DNA from: Woeseiaceae bacterium | GTDB taxonomy: Bacteria; Pseudomonadota; Gammaproteobacteria; Steroidobacterales; Woeseiaceae | Length of the DNA stretch: 64,000 nucleotides | Direction: 5' to 3' | Assembly: GCA_021773035.1 (NCBI GenBank) | Contig: JAJFKU010000023.1 | Coordinates: forward strand, 186,001-250,000 | Part shown: positions 45,386-54,958 of the stretch, one piece after another | How the letters are laid out: each line of letters starts with the position of its first letter | Numbering within the stretch: position 1 is the first letter of the stretch | Notes under the pieces: model-generated | What the model saw: only the letters and a program-made list of their open reading frames with translations | Database searches by the model: none | Told to the model about the DNA's origin: nothing | Made by a program: the position numbers and the translations under genes

Positions 45386-46738
45386 ATGCCTTTCGCTGTT
45401 GTCTTGATTCTACTTGTTGTCGGCTCCATTCTTTTTCACCTCCTAAGTCCCTGGACATTTACCGAGTTGGCTTCCAACTGGGAAATGGTGGACTTCACGG
45501 TCGATATTACGCTGTGGGTTACCGGTGGCGTCTTTGTTGCCGTCAACCTGTTCATGGCCTACTGCGTCATCAAGTTCCGCTACCGCAAGGGCGCGCGCGC
45601 AACCTACGAGCCCGAAAACAAAAAACTGGAAAGCTGGCTTACGTGGATAACCGCCGTCGGTGTCGCGGCGATGCTGACGCCGGGTCTCGTCGTCTGGAAT
45701 CAGTTCGTCAGCGTGCCCGAGGAAGCGCACGTCGTCGAGGCCGTGGGGCAGCAATGGCACTGGACCTATCGCTATCCGGGTGAGGACGGCAAGCTGGGCG
45801 AAGTCGACAGCGAGCGCATCTCCGGCAAAAACCCATTCGGTATCGACCCGGAGGATCCGAACGGTCAGGATGACGTCGTCGTTTACAACCCCCAGGCGCA
45901 TATTCCTGTCGATCGTCCGGTGAAGTTTCTGCTGCGCTCGAAAGACGTTCTACACAATTTTGCGGTTGCCGAGTTTCGCGTCAAGATGGACCTGGTGCCC
46001 GGCATGAACACCTTCCTGTGGCTGACACCGACAAAGACGGGTCGTTACGACCTGCTGTGCGAAGAGCTCTGTGGTATCGGTCACCACACGATGCGCGGCG
46101 CCGTGGTGGTCGAAGACAAGGACGATTTCGATACCTGGCTGGCAGGTCAGCCGACGTTTAGCGAGCTGATGGCGACGCCGCCCGGCAATGCTGCAATCGG
46201 GTCAGCGCAATATGTCGCTTGTGCTTCCTGCCACGGTTCACAGGGCGAGGGTGTAGTGGCAATGAATGCGCCGAAGATAGCAGGGCAGTCAGCGTGGTAT
46301 CTGAAACGCCAGATACAGAGTTACAAGACCGGGCTGCGGGGCACGCATCAGGACGATAACTTCGGGCAGCAGATGATCGGCATGGTCGCGACGCTGGCTG
46401 ACGATGCAGCCATCGACAATGTCGTCGCGCACATAAGGTCGTTCCCCGACAATGCGCCACAGGCAAGCATCGACGGCGATCTCGAGCACGGAGAGAAGCT
46501 GTACCGGGTTTGTGCTTACTGTCACAGCGCTGACGGCATGGGTCGACAGGCGCTGAATGCACCGCGACTTGCCGGCATGTCGGACTGGTACCTGGCGCGC
46601 CAGCTCAATTACTTCCGAGACGGCGTACGCGGAGCGCATCAGAAAGACTTTTACGGTTTCCAGATGGGGCTGATGGGTCAGTCCCTGCATGACGAGCAAG
46701 CGGTCAATGACATCGTCGCTTACATCAACACTTTATAG
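45386..46738 (+). CDS. coxB: cytochrome c oxidase subunit II with two cytochrome c domains
   Basis: 450 residues. Two N-terminal membrane helices are followed by the CuA domain with VLHNFAV and CEELCGIGHHTM (both Cys, His, Met ligands present). Two C-terminal class I cytochrome c domains follow: CASCH at about residue 279 and CAYCH at about residue 376. Two fused haem-c modules define a caa3-like oxidase able to take electrons from soluble cytochrome or directly from complex III. ATG 45386 is preferred; ATG 45379 opens another frame. First gene of the oxidase operon. Confidence 0.95.
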   Translation: MPFAVVLILLVVGSILFHLLSPWTFTELASNWEMVDFTVDITLWVTGGVFVAVNLFMAYCVIKFRYRKGARATYEPENKKLESWLTWITAVGVAAMLTPGLVVWNQFVSVPEEAHVVEAVGQQWHWTYRYPGEDGKLGEVDSERISGKNPFGIDPEDPNGQDDVVVYNPQAHIPVDRPVKFLLRSKDVLHNFAVAEFRVKMDLVPGMNTFLWLTPTKTGRYDLLCEELCGIGHHTMRGAVVVEDKDDFDTWLAGQPTFSELMATPPGNAAIGSAQYVACASCHGSQGEGVVAMNAPKIAGQSAWYLKRQIQSYKTGLRGTHQDDNFGQQMIGMVATLADDAAIDNVVAHIRSFPDNAPQASIDGDLEHGEKLYRVCAYCHSADGMGRQALNAPRLAGMSDWYLARQLNYFRDGVRGAHQKDFYGFQMGLMGQSLHDEQAVNDIVAYINTL

Positions 46739-46749
46739 GTCGATAATCT

Positions 46750-48513
46750 ATGTCTTACGTTGCTATTGCCGATCGTGACCACGAGCAGGAACATCACGAT
46801 CCGCAGACGTTCATTACCAAATACGTCTGGAGTCAGGACCACAAGGTTATCGCGATTCAGTACGGCATAACCGCGATTTTCGTCGGTCTGATTGCGCTGG
46901 GTTTGTCGGCGATAATGCGGCTGCAGCTTGGCTTTCCAGACCAGTTCACGTTCATCAATCCGGAAAACTATTACCAGTTCATCACGATGCACGGCATGAT
47001 CATGGTGATCTATCTGCTGACAGCGTTGTTCCTGGGCGGCTTCGGCAATTACCTGATACCGCTCATGATCGGTTCGCGTGACATGGTATTCCCGTATCTG
47101 AATATGCTTAGCTACTGGGTATACCTGCTGTCGGTCGTCATTCTGATCACGAGTTTCTTCGTGCCCGGTGGCTCCACCGGGGCTGGCTGGACGCTGTATC
47201 CGCCGCAGGCCATCATGCCGGGGACGCCGGGTACCGATCTCGGCATCATACTGATGCTCGCATCGCTGGCCGTGTTTATCGTGGCCTTTACGATGGGTGG
47301 TCTTAACTACGTTACTACGGTGTTGCAGGCGCGCTGCAAAGGCATGACGCTGATGCGCATGCCGTTATCGGTCTGGGGCATCTTCATTGCGACGATCCTC
47401 GGTCTGCTGGCGTTCCCGGCGCTGTTGGTGAGCGCGATCATGATGCTGTTCGACAAAACCCTGATGACCAGCTTCTTCATGCCTGCGATCAGTTCCATGG
47501 GCGTGGATCCGGGGTATACGGGCGGCAGCCCTATTCTGTTCCAGCACCTGTTCTGGTTCTTCGGGCATCCCGAAGTCTATATCGTCGCGTTGCCGGCGTT
47601 CGGCATCGTGTCGGACCTTCTCAGCACGCATGCGCGCAAGAATATTTTTGGTTATCGGATGATGGTCTGGGCGATTATCGCGATCGGGGGCTTAAGCTTC
47701 GTCGTCTGGGCGCACCATATGTATGTCAGCGGCATGAACCCGTATTTCGGTTTCTTCTTTGCGACAACGACTCTGATCATCGCGGTGCCGACCGCTATCA
47801 AAGTCTATAACTGGGTCCTCACCCTCTGGGAGGGCAATATTCACTTGAGGGTGCCGATGCTGTTTGCGATCGGTTTCATCTTCACGTTCATTCACGGCGG
47901 CCTGACCGGCCTCTTTCTGGGTAACGTGACGATCGATCTGCCGCTCTCGGATACCTACTTCGTGGTTGCGCATTTCCACATGGTGATGGGTGTCTCGCCG
48001 GTGCTGGTCGTGTTCGGTGCGATCTACCACTGGTGGCCGAAGATTACCGGCAAAATGTACAACGAGACGCTGGGCAAGTGGCATTTCTGGATGACGTTCC
48101 TCGGCACCTACGCCATTTATCTGCCGATGCACTATCTGGGCTTCGCCGGCGTTCCGCGACGTTACTTTTCCATGGGCAACACGGACTTCCTGCCCGAGTC
48201 GGCGCAGGATCTGAACGCTGCGATTACGATGTCGGCCTTGTTTGTCGCGGCGACCCAGATATTGTTTTTCATAAACATGATCTGGAGTCTGCGCAAAGGA
48301 CCGAAATCGGATCCGAACCCGTGGGATGCAACGACACTGGAATGGCAGACGCCGGATCACCCGCCGAAACACGGTAACTGGGGTCACGATTTGCCCGAGG
48401 TTCACCGTTGGGCCTACGACTACAGCGTGCCTGGCTACGAGGATGATTTTATTCCGCAGAACGTCCCGCCGGACAAAGCGCCGGCCGGCCGGGATCACGG
48501 TGGAGAGCACTAG
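46750..48513 (+). CDS. ctaD: cytochrome c oxidase subunit I
   Basis: 587 residues with about twelve membrane helices. The haem-copper core is complete: an early MHGMIMV haem a ligand, WFFGHPEVYIVALPAFGIVS (CuB His and cross-linked Tyr, Glu of the D channel, so A type), and DTYFVVAHFHMVMG with the two haem His. The C-terminus is hydrophilic and His-rich. Reduces oxygen to water while pumping protons. Between coxB and two subunit III genes; the stop abuts the next GTG. Confidence 0.97.
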   Translation: MSYVAIADRDHEQEHHDPQTFITKYVWSQDHKVIAIQYGITAIFVGLIALGLSAIMRLQLGFPDQFTFINPENYYQFITMHGMIMVIYLLTALFLGGFGNYLIPLMIGSRDMVFPYLNMLSYWVYLLSVVILITSFFVPGGSTGAGWTLYPPQAIMPGTPGTDLGIILMLASLAVFIVAFTMGGLNYVTTVLQARCKGMTLMRMPLSVWGIFIATILGLLAFPALLVSAIMMLFDKTLMTSFFMPAISSMGVDPGYTGGSPILFQHLFWFFGHPEVYIVALPAFGIVSDLLSTHARKNIFGYRMMVWAIIAIGGLSFVVWAHHMYVSGMNPYFGFFFATTTLIIAVPTAIKVYNWVLTLWEGNIHLRVPMLFAIGFIFTFIHGGLTGLFLGNVTIDLPLSDTYFVVAHFHMVMGVSPVLVVFGAIYHWWPKITGKMYNETLGKWHFWMTFLGTYAIYLPMHYLGFAGVPRRYFSMGNTDFLPESAQDLNAAITMSALFVAATQILFFINMIWSLRKGPKSDPNPWDATTLEWQTPDHPPKHGNWGHDLPEVHRWAYDYSVPGYEDDFIPQNVPPDKAPAGRDHGGEH

Positions 48514-49182
48514 GTGACAATCGCACTCGTTTTCCTGGCGATTATTCTCGCCACGCTGCTCGGATGGTTGCTTAAGCACACTTTCAACGCGGCGCCGTGG
48601 CAGATGGAAACGGTCGGCGATACGGCGCATCACGGCCCGCTGGGTGACGACAAAAGCAAGCTCATCGCGTTGCTGACACTGCTGGCGGTCGTATCGTCGT
48701 TTTTTGCTTTGATCCTTAGCGCGTATGCATTGCGCATGGACCTCGGTGACTGGGTGCCGCTGACCGAACCGCAGTTGCTGTGGATGAATACGGCAATGTT
48801 GATTCTGGCAAGCGGCGTTTTTCAATGGACCCGTAACGCGGCGATCAACAAGCAGCACAGTCGCCTGTTGCCGGGGCTACTGATTACCGGCCTGCTCACA
48901 TTGGGTTTCGTGCTCGGACAGTTCGTCGCCTGGCGGCAATTGCAGAGTTCGGGTCAGTTCATCACCAGCAACCCGTCGAATGCATTTTTCTATTTTCTTA
49001 CCGGCGCGCATGCGGTGCATATTATTGGTGGCCTGATCGTATGGGCCAGAGCCACGGTGAAGGTCATTCTTGGCAAGGGTGACGCGGACGGAATTCGCCG
49101 CAGCGTTGAGCTGTGTACGATCTACTGGCATTTTCTGCTGATCGTCTGGCTGGTTCTTTTTGGATTGCTGTTATCGACCTAA
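48514..49182 (+). CDS. cytochrome c oxidase subunit III (first copy)
   Basis: 222 residues from a GTG directly after the ctaD stop. About seven helices. C-terminal subunit III features are FFYFLTGAHAVHIIGGLIVWARA and ELCTIYWHFLLIVWLVLFGLLLS (conserved His and TYWHF). Its N-terminal half is shorter and less typical than the next gene. One of two subunit III-like proteins in this operon. Confidence 0.85.
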   Translation: MTIALVFLAIILATLLGWLLKHTFNAAPWQMETVGDTAHHGPLGDDKSKLIALLTLLAVVSSFFALILSAYALRMDLGDWVPLTEPQLLWMNTAMLILASGVFQWTRNAAINKQHSRLLPGLLITGLLTLGFVLGQFVAWRQLQSSGQFITSNPSNAFFYFLTGAHAVHIIGGLIVWARATVKVILGKGDADGIRRSVELCTIYWHFLLIVWLVLFGLLLST

Positions 49183-49191
49183 GGGGTCCTT

Positions 49192-49878
49192 ATGTCAGAA
49201 GCGGTACTGGATAGCGGAGCTGCCGATGCTCCCGACAAGCAAGGTCTTGTAGAAGACTGGTCGCGGGACAAGCAGGTTTTTGGCGTGCCTTGGGGCAAGG
49301 CCATGATGTGGATATTCCTGCTCTCGGACACCTTCATCTTCAGCTGTTTCCTGGTTGGCTACATGATGGTGCGAATCTCGACGACGGACCCGTGGCCAAA
49401 CCCATCCGAAGTGTTCGCGTTGGATGCATTCGGTGTTCCGGTGCCATTGCTGCTTATCGCGATCATGACGTTCATTCTCATAACGTCCTCCGGCACGATG
49501 GCGCTCGCCGTCAACATGGGCTATCGAAAGGATCGAAAGAAGACGTTCTGGTTGATGGTGGCTACAGCGATTCTGGGGGCCTCATTCGTCTGCATGCAGG
49601 CGTACGAATGGTCCAAGTTGATCTCCGAGGGTGTGCGTCCCTGGGGTAATCCGTTCGGCGCAGCGCAGTTTGGTTCGAGCTTTTTTATGATCACCGGCTT
49701 TCACGGAATGCACGTAAGCGCCGGCGTCATCTACCTGCTTGTCATCGCGTTTCGTGTCCGGAACGGGTTCTACGAAAAGCGCGGCGGCAACTATGAAATC
49801 GTCGAGATCACTGGCCTTTACTGGCATTTCGTTGACCTCGTGTGGGTGTTTATTTTCGCGTTCTTCTACCTCTGGTAA
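49192..49878 (+). CDS. cytochrome c oxidase subunit III (second copy)
   Basis: 228 residues, with about six to seven helices. The classical subunit III blocks are present: GKAMMWIFLLSDTFIFSCFLVGYM, then MQAYEWSKLISEGVRPWGNPFGAAQFGSSFFMITGFHGMHVSAGVIYLL, and EITGLYWHFVDLVWVFIFAFFYLW. This is the better match to canonical CoxC of the two. The pair suggests a two-subunit III complex or functional split. Confidence 0.9.
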   Translation: MSEAVLDSGAADAPDKQGLVEDWSRDKQVFGVPWGKAMMWIFLLSDTFIFSCFLVGYMMVRISTTDPWPNPSEVFALDAFGVPVPLLLIAIMTFILITSSGTMALAVNMGYRKDRKKTFWLMVATAILGASFVCMQAYEWSKLISEGVRPWGNPFGAAQFGSSFFMITGFHGMHVSAGVIYLLVIAFRVRNGFYEKRGGNYEIVEITGLYWHFVDLVWVFIFAFFYLW

Positions 49879-49896
49879 GAAACAGGACTAATCGAT

Positions 49897-50241
49897 ATGG
49901 CTGCAGACAGCACACAGCATCCGCTGAAAATTTACTGGATTATGTGGGGTGCGCTCTTCGTACTCAGTACCTTTTCTTACATGACAGACTTCATGGGCGA
50001 CGGCACATTGCGCACGTTCCTGATCCTGCTCTTCATGCTCGCCAAGGCCGGTGGTATTGTCTGGATATTTATGCACATGGGCTGGGAGCGAATCGCGTTG
50101 AAGCTCGCTATCCTCGGCCCGCCGATTGCCATCCTGGTGCTCATCACCCTGATGGCGCTGGAGGGTAACTATGTCGAGGAGTCGAGGTTGCAAAATTACG
50201 GTGAAAGCACCTTTGAGCCGGAGACGCCGGTGCATCACTGA
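49897..50241 (+). CDS. cytochrome c oxidase subunit IV (caa3 type)
   Basis: 114 residues with three membrane helices. It fits the prokaryotic COX4 family of small caa3/bo3 accessory subunits: LKIYWIMWGALFVLSTFSYM near the start, LFMLAKAGGIVWIFMHMGWER in the middle, then a third helix. Last gene of the oxidase operon, before a strong terminator. Confidence 0.85.
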   Translation: MAADSTQHPLKIYWIMWGALFVLSTFSYMTDFMGDGTLRTFLILLFMLAKAGGIVWIFMHMGWERIALKLAILGPPIAILVLITLMALEGNYVEESRLQNYGESTFEPETPVHH

Positions 50242-50261
50242 GGAGATTTCGGCAAACTGAG

Positions 50262-50292
50262 AGGGCCCGCGTTTGCGGGCCCTTTCTTTTTT
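50262..50292 (+). terminator. rho-independent terminator of the oxidase operon
   Basis: A nine-pair GC-rich stem AGGGCCCGC (50262-50270) / GCGGGCCCT (50275-50283) with loop GTTT is followed by TTCTTTTTT. A textbook intrinsic terminator 20 bp after the subunit IV gene. Confidence 0.92.
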
Positions 50293-50355
50293 GGCATGGA
50301 GTTCATGCACGGCGTAAGCTGGCTGCTGTTTGTTTCTCCGGTGAGTGAGGCTGAT

Positions 50356-50787
50356 ATGGGAATTCCAGTCGTTGCGAAGACTGACGATGAAATCGCCCGC
50401 TGTTTCGCGGTAGTGGCGGAGTTGAGGTCTCACCTGCAGGCCGATTCCTTTGTCGGCATGGTGCGATCGATGCAGAGCGAGGGCTATTGTCTGGCATTTA
50501 TCGAAGACGACGCCGAGATCGTCGCGGTCGCGGGCTACCGGATTCATACGACGCTGTTCATGGGCAAGAACCTGTACGTCGATGACCTGGTAACGACCGA
50601 CAGCGTACGCTCGAAGGGCTACGGTAAAACGATGCTGGACTGGCTGCGGTCCGTCGCGCAGGATGCGGACTGCGCGTATCTGCACCTCGATTCCGGGACG
50701 CAGCGGCACCGGGCGCACCGCTTCTATCTGCGACAGGGGATGGATATTACAAATTTTCACTTCAGCCAAAAAATCGACCGGAGCTAG
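50356..50787 (+). CDS. GNAT-family N-acetyltransferase
   Basis: 143 residues from ATG 50356 with GTGAGG upstream; an in-frame ATG at 50296 lies against the terminator and is less likely. The acetyl-CoA motif A is VRSKGYGKTMLDWL (R-x-x-G-x-G) at about residues 83-96, and the preceding strand is NLYVDDLVT. The late HRAHRFYLRQGM is the usual motif B. Acceptor unknown. Three bp upstream of nupC-1, so co-transcribed with the nucleoside genes. Confidence 0.87.
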   Translation: MGIPVVAKTDDEIARCFAVVAELRSHLQADSFVGMVRSMQSEGYCLAFIEDDAEIVAVAGYRIHTTLFMGKNLYVDDLVTTDSVRSKGYGKTMLDWLRSVAQDADCAYLHLDSGTQRHRAHRFYLRQGMDITNFHFSQKIDRS

Positions 50788-50790
50788 TCC

Positions 50791-52011
50791 ATGCAAATAG
50801 TGATGAGCCTGATTGGCGTCGTAACGATTTTTTCGCTCGCGCTGCTGTTGTCGAATAATCGCCGTGCGATTAACCGGCGTACTGTTGCAATAGCTTTCGC
50901 TATTCAGGCAATTGTTGGCGGTTTCGTATTGTTCGTTCCTGCAGGCGGCCTGGTTCTCGACAGAGTTGTCAAGGGCGTGCAGTACGTTATCAATTACGGC
51001 AACGATGGCATCGCGTTCCTGTTCGGCACCAACATCAACGACTCGCTGGGTTTTACTATCGCCTTCAACGTGCTGCCGGTCATCGTATTCTTTGCCGCGT
51101 TGATGTCGGTGCTCTACTACCTGGGCATTATGCAGCGCGTGGTCGGTGTATTCGGCGGCTGGCTGCATAAGCTACTGCAAACCAGTCATGCGGAATCCGT
51201 GAGTGCCGTATCGAATATTTTCGTCGGCCATACGGACGCGCCGCTGGTCGTCCGGCCGTATCTCGCTCGCATGAGCCAGTCCGAATTGTTCGCGGTCATG
51301 ACCGGCGGCTGTGCGACCATCGCCGGTGCCGTGATGATGGGTTATGCGCAGATGGGCGTTGATCTGAAGTACCTGATCACAGCAAGCTTCATGGCGGCCC
51401 CGGGTGGCCTGATGATCGCGAAGATCATGATGCCGGAGACAGAGTCTTCCGCGGATATTCCGATACCCGAGGAAAGCGACGACAACGGGGCTGTGAATAT
51501 CTTCGAGGCCATCGGCAACGGCGCGATGACCGGCATGCAGGTTGCGCTCAGCGTCGGTGCGATGCTGATCGCGTTTGTCGGGCTGATCTATCTCTTCAAC
51601 GGCCTGCTGTCCGGTGTCGGCGCCTGGTTCGGTATCGAGGGGTTGACGCTGCAGTGGCTGTTGGGGCAGCTGTTTTCACCCGTCGCCTATTTACTGGGCG
51701 TGCCCTGGGACGAGGCGGTTCAGGCTGGCAGCCTGATCGGGCAAAAGCTGGTCATCAACGAGTTTTATGCCTATGCCAGTTTTGTCGAGATCAAGGACAC
51801 GCTGTCTGCGCACACGCAACTCGTTGTAACCTTTGCGCTTTGCGGCTTTTCGAACCTGGCGTCGATCGCCATCCTGCTGGGCGGGCTGGGGGCGATTGTT
51901 CCGTCCAGGCGCCACGATATCGCCAGACTTGGCCTTCGGGCTGTCATTGGCGGTACACTGGTAAACCTAATGAATGCGGCGCTGGCAGGGGCTTTTTTCG
52001 CACTGCAGTAG
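50791..52011 (+). CDS. nupC: NupC-family concentrative nucleoside transporter (1)
   Basis: 406 residues, the length of NupC-type CNT proteins. Family signatures are [39 protein letters not shown] (about 144-159, substrate and cation site), [19 protein letters not shown], and NEFYAYASF later. It takes up nucleosides with protons or sodium. Located upstream of deoB; a paralogue of equal length is at 58702. Predicted role: first step of pyrimidine/purine nucleoside scavenging. Confidence 0.93.
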   Translation: MQIVMSLIGVVTIFSLALLLSNNRRAINRRTVAIAFAIQAIVGGFVLFVPAGGLVLDRVVKGVQYVINYGNDGIAFLFGTNINDSLGFTIAFNVLPVIVFFAALMSVLYYLGIMQRVVGVFGGWLHKLLQTSHAESVSAVSNIFVGHTDAPLVVRPYLARMSQSELFAVMTGGCATIAGAVMMGYAQMGVDLKYLITASFMAAPGGLMIAKIMMPETESSADIPIPEESDDNGAVNIFEAIGNGAMTGMQVALSVGAMLIAFVGLIYLFNGLLSGVGAWFGIEGLTLQWLLGQLFSPVAYLLGVPWDEAVQAGSLIGQKLVINEFYAYASFVEIKDTLSAHTQLVVTFALCGFSNLASIAILLGGLGAIVPSRRHDIARLGLRAVIGGTLVNLMNAALAGAFFALQ

Positions 52012-52025
52012 ATCGGGACAATGCC

Positions 52026-53225
52026 ATGGCAAGAGCAATTATTCTGGTGCTGGACTCCTTTGGCGTAGGCGCGACAGCCGACGCTGACAAGTTCAACGAT
52101 GTCGGTGCCGACACCTTCGGCCATATTGCGAAGGCACGGGCGGAGTCTGCCGCCGGTCCCTTGCAGTTACCCAACCTCGCCAGTCTCGGCCTGTTCCACG
52201 CCGGCCAGGAGAGCAGCGGCGTGTTCTCGCCCGGGTATGACCCCGATATCGAAATCATCGGCGCCTACGGACACGCTGCGGAACTCAGCAGTGGTAAGGA
52301 CACACCCAGCGGACACTGGGAAATCGCCGGTGTGCCGGTGTTGTTCGACTGGGGTTACTTTACCGGCAAGGACGAGGCGTTCCCGAAAGAGCTGCTGAGT
52401 GAACTGATCGAACGTGCCGATCTGCCCGGCGTGCTCGGCAACTGTCATGCGTCGGGAACGACGATTATTGCCGAACTCGGCGACGAACACGTTGCCAGTG
52501 GCAAGCCGATTGTTTACACCTCAGCGGACAGCGTTTTTCAGATCGCCTGTCATGAAGAGTCTTTCGGCCTGCAGCGATTGTATGAACTGTGCGATATCGC
52601 CAGGGAACTGGTCGATAAATACAATATCGGTCGGGTCATTGCGCGGCCGTTTGTCGGCGACGGTCCCAAGACCTATGTCCGTACCGGTAATCGACGCGAT
52701 CTAACAACACCGCCTCATGCACCGACCGTGCTCGATAAACTCGCGGACAGCGGTGGCGAGGTTGTCAGCGTCGGGAAAATCTCCGATATCTATGCGCACA
52801 TGGGCATTACGAAGAAGGTGAAGGCCAGTGGCAATGCCGCCCTGTTCGATGCGACGCTGGATGCGATCAACGAGGCGGGCGATCGCTCCATCGTGTTCAC
52901 GAACTTCGTCGATTTCGACATGTTGTACGGACATCGGCGCGATGTCGAAGGTTATGCGACCGCGTTGGAGTATCTGGATGGGCGCTTGCCCGAGATACTG
53001 GCATTAATGGGCGAGGGCGATCTGCTGGTGCTGTGCGCCGACCACGGCTGCGATCCCACCTGGCCCGGCAGCGATCACACGCGCGAGCATATTCCGGTGC
53101 TGGTCTACGGCTCCGGTGTGAGACCGGGTTCGCTGGGGCGCCGTGAGACCTTTGCCGATATCGGCCAGAGCCTCGCCGTGCATTTCGATTTGTCGCCGAT
53201 GGATTACGGCACCAGTTTCGTTTGA
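52026..53225 (+). CDS. deoB: phosphopentomutase
   Basis: 399 residues from ATG 52026 (the open frame extends upstream over nupC as a shadow). The alkaline-phosphatase superfamily core is seen: [22 protein letters not shown] at the N-terminus (metal Asp), [26 protein letters not shown], and [24 protein letters not shown] near the C-terminus (metal Asp/His). It interconverts (deoxy)ribose-1-P and -5-P after nucleoside phosphorolysis. In line with nupC-1 and deoA downstream. Confidence 0.96.
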   Translation: MARAIILVLDSFGVGATADADKFNDVGADTFGHIAKARAESAAGPLQLPNLASLGLFHAGQESSGVFSPGYDPDIEIIGAYGHAAELSSGKDTPSGHWEIAGVPVLFDWGYFTGKDEAFPKELLSELIERADLPGVLGNCHASGTTIIAELGDEHVASGKPIVYTSADSVFQIACHEESFGLQRLYELCDIARELVDKYNIGRVIARPFVGDGPKTYVRTGNRRDLTTPPHAPTVLDKLADSGGEVVSVGKISDIYAHMGITKKVKASGNAALFDATLDAINEAGDRSIVFTNFVDFDMLYGHRRDVEGYATALEYLDGRLPEILALMGEGDLLVLCADHGCDPTWPGSDHTREHIPVLVYGSGVRPGSLGRRETFADIGQSLAVHFDLSPMDYGTSFV

Positions 53226-53232
53226 GACAGTT

Positions 53233-53266
53233 ACCAGCGTGTCGAGGTAGGGCCTACCCTGCTGGT
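53233..53266. terminator. imperfect hairpin between convergent deoB and EamA genes
   Basis: Outer arms ACCAGC (53233-53238) and GCTGGT (53261-53266) enclose the near-palindrome GGTAGG-G-CCTACC (53246-53258). It lies in the 48-bp gap between two convergent stops. No T run, so a bidirectional terminator is only possible. Confidence 0.35.
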
Positions 53267-53273
53267 TGATAAG

Positions 53274-54089
53274 TCACGAGCCTTTGCTCGTGCCCCTGGA
53301 TACGATGCCGGTAGCCAACGCCGTCCCGGCGAAAATGATGACGGCACCGACAATCATGATGAGCGTAATTTTCTCGTCCAATACGATCGCCCCCCAGAAC
53401 ACTGCGAATGCCGGCAGCAGGTAGGTAACCGTGATGGCTTTCGCAGGCCCGACATGTCGTATCAGCCGGAAATACAGAATATAAGCAAAGCCCGTGCTCG
53501 CGGTGCCGAGGATGACGACGGATATCCAGGCATCCATCGAGATCGCATGCTGAGGCCAATAGGCAACGGCACCCGGTAGTAGAAACAGCGACGCGGCGAT
53601 CATGCTGCCGGTTGCGACAGACAATGAGCTCAGGCCGCCCGCGTGTTTCTTCGTAAAGTTGGCGGCAATGCCGTAACAGAAGGAACCCAGTAAGCCTGCC
53701 GCAATTGCCATGGCTGCACCGTCAATACCGAACGACAGTTTCGGCCAGGTCAGAACAGTGACGCCAACAATACCGACGAACAAGCCGGCGGACTGCAACG
53801 CCGTCAGTTTTTCAGACAACCATAGCCAGGCGATTATGGCCGCAAACAGCGGTGCCGTGGCGTTCAGGATCGACGCATAACCGGCGGTGAGGGTAAGTGT
53901 TGAGTAGGCGAATAAATAGAACGGTATTGCCGAGTTGACGACACCGAGAAACACCAGCTTCTTCCAGTCTTGACGCAACGACGCCAGATTTTCGCGAATT
54001 AGCAGTACCGGCAACAACACCAGGGCGGCAATCGCAACACGCAGCTCAACCAGAACGACGGGCCCGAATTCCGGTGACGCGATGCGCAT
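53274..54089 (-). CDS. EamA/DMT-family transporter, start uncertain
   Basis: 271 residues from the first in-frame ATG at 54089. The EamA fold has two repeats of five helices; here the reading frame continues upstream through IELILLAAVWGASFLF, clearly the missing first half of TM1, up to a TAA at 54171-54173. No ATG, GTG or TTG is found in that stretch. An ATC at 54155 with AAAGGG 8 bases upstream, or a CTG at 54131, could be the real start. Either a non-standard start or a lost start codon. Substrate unknown. Confidence 0.8.
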   Translation of the reverse strand: MRIASPEFGPVVLVELRVAIAALVLLPVLLIRENLASLRQDWKKLVFLGVVNSAIPFYLFAYSTLTLTAGYASILNATAPLFAAIIAWLWLSEKLTALQSAGLFVGIVGVTVLTWPKLSFGIDGAAMAIAAGLLGSFCYGIAANFTKKHAGGLSSLSVATGSMIAASLFLLPGAVAYWPQHAISMDAWISVVILGTASTGFAYILYFRLIRHVGPAKAITVTYLLPAFAVFWGAIVLDEKITLIMIVGAVIIFAGTALATGIVSRGTSKGS

Positions 54090-54478
54090 GAATAGAAACG
54101 ACGCGCCCCAAACGGCGGCGAGCAGGATCAGTTCTATCGCGTCTCTTAATTTGATGGCGAATGCCCTTTGTTATTGTTGGCGGGTCAGATCGATTTTACA
54201 GATCGTGTGGGTGAGATGAAACATGCATGAAGATGTGGGTTCTAATGAAGGTCGTGCCAGTTTGTTCGGCAGCGCCGGCCGAGCCGAAAAGCCTTTATTG
54301 GGATGGCTCCCTGGTATTCGCGAACGGTAATCGGCGCAGGCGGGCGGGCGACAGAGTGCTCACTAGGAATGGCTCCCTGGCGATCCCGCTTGACGGGACC
54401 GCAGGGAGCCATTCCGGTATATACCTCCAGATCAATGACCCTGCGCAAATGCAAGTGCGTCAATGTCTGACCAGCCGC
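54090..54478. other. gene-poor stretch holding a palindromic repeat
   Basis: Between the EamA ATG and the thioesterase stop. 54090-54155 probably encodes the EamA N-terminus. The remainder has no credible gene. Short frames are present but lack ribosome sites and family features. The notable content is the repeat at 54303-54415. Confidence 0.6.
54303..54415. repeat. palindromic repeat with a degenerate second copy
   Basis: A 14-bp perfect inverted repeat, GGAATGGCTCCCTG (54366-54379) with CAGGGAGCCATTCC (54402-54415), encloses a nested TCCCG-CTTGA-CGGGA stem. ATGGCTCCCTGG is repeated at 54303-54314, 66 bp upstream of its copy at 54369-54380. It could be a mobile repeat (REP/MITE-like) or a hairpin terminator. 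No T run follows on either strand. Confidence 0.6.
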
Positions 54479-54940
54479 CTAACCACTACGCCACGAATCC
54501 GCCACCCGTATCGCAATCACCTCGCCTTCCGCCGTCTGCACGCCGCCAGAGTAGACCCGGCATTTGACAACGGTCTTCTTCTCCCCGCATTCCTCGATAG
54601 TGGCACGTAACTCAATGTCCTGATCGATCGGTGTCGGCGCCAGGTAGTTGACCGTCAGGCGACCGGTCACGCACCAGATTTCCGGCGCTTCGCCGGTTTC
54701 ACGGCCCTCCTTGCGATAGTAGTTACTGATTGCCGTGCCGACACTGTGACAGTCGATCAGGCTGGCAATGGTGCCACCGTATACGTACTGCGGCGGCCCG
54801 GCGCATTGCTCGGGCTTTGGCGTATAGCGACACACACTTTCGTCACCTTCCCAGTGGCTCTTGATGCGCATTCCCTGCGCGTTGTCGGGTCCGCAGCCAT
54901 AGCAGTTGTTACCCGGCATCTGGTCCTGTATTGCCGTCAT
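54479..54940 (-). CDS. PaaI-like hotdog thioesterase
   Basis: 153 residues. The hotdog-fold block YVYGGTIASLIDCHSVGTAIS at about residues 52-72 has the conserved Gly-Gly and Asp of the PaaI/YbgC-like thioesterases; LTVNYLAPTPIDQDIELRA follows. CYGCGPDN near the start is a common feature of this subgroup. It would hydrolyse an acyl-CoA. 18 bp downstream of the amidohydrolase gene on the same strand. Confidence 0.82.
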   Translation of the reverse strand: MTAIQDQMPGNNCYGCGPDNAQGMRIKSHWEGDESVCRYTPKPEQCAGPPQYVYGGTIASLIDCHSVGTAISNYYRKEGRETGEAPEIWCVTGRLTVNYLAPTPIDQDIELRATIEECGEKKTVVKCRVYSGGVQTAEGEVIAIRVADSWRSG

Positions 54941-54958
54941 TCGCGAATGCCCTGAGTG

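Noticed and set aside
49888..51168. 426-codon antisense frame across oxidase subunit IV and nupC-1
   Set aside because: Spans a strong terminator and two well-supported genes; translation is His/Gln/Arg-rich without family features.
54440..54500. tRNA-like D-arm string (GTGGCGTAGTGGTTAGGC on the minus strand)
   Set aside because: No matching acceptor, anticodon or T arm was found around it, and part of it encodes the thioesterase C-terminus and stop.
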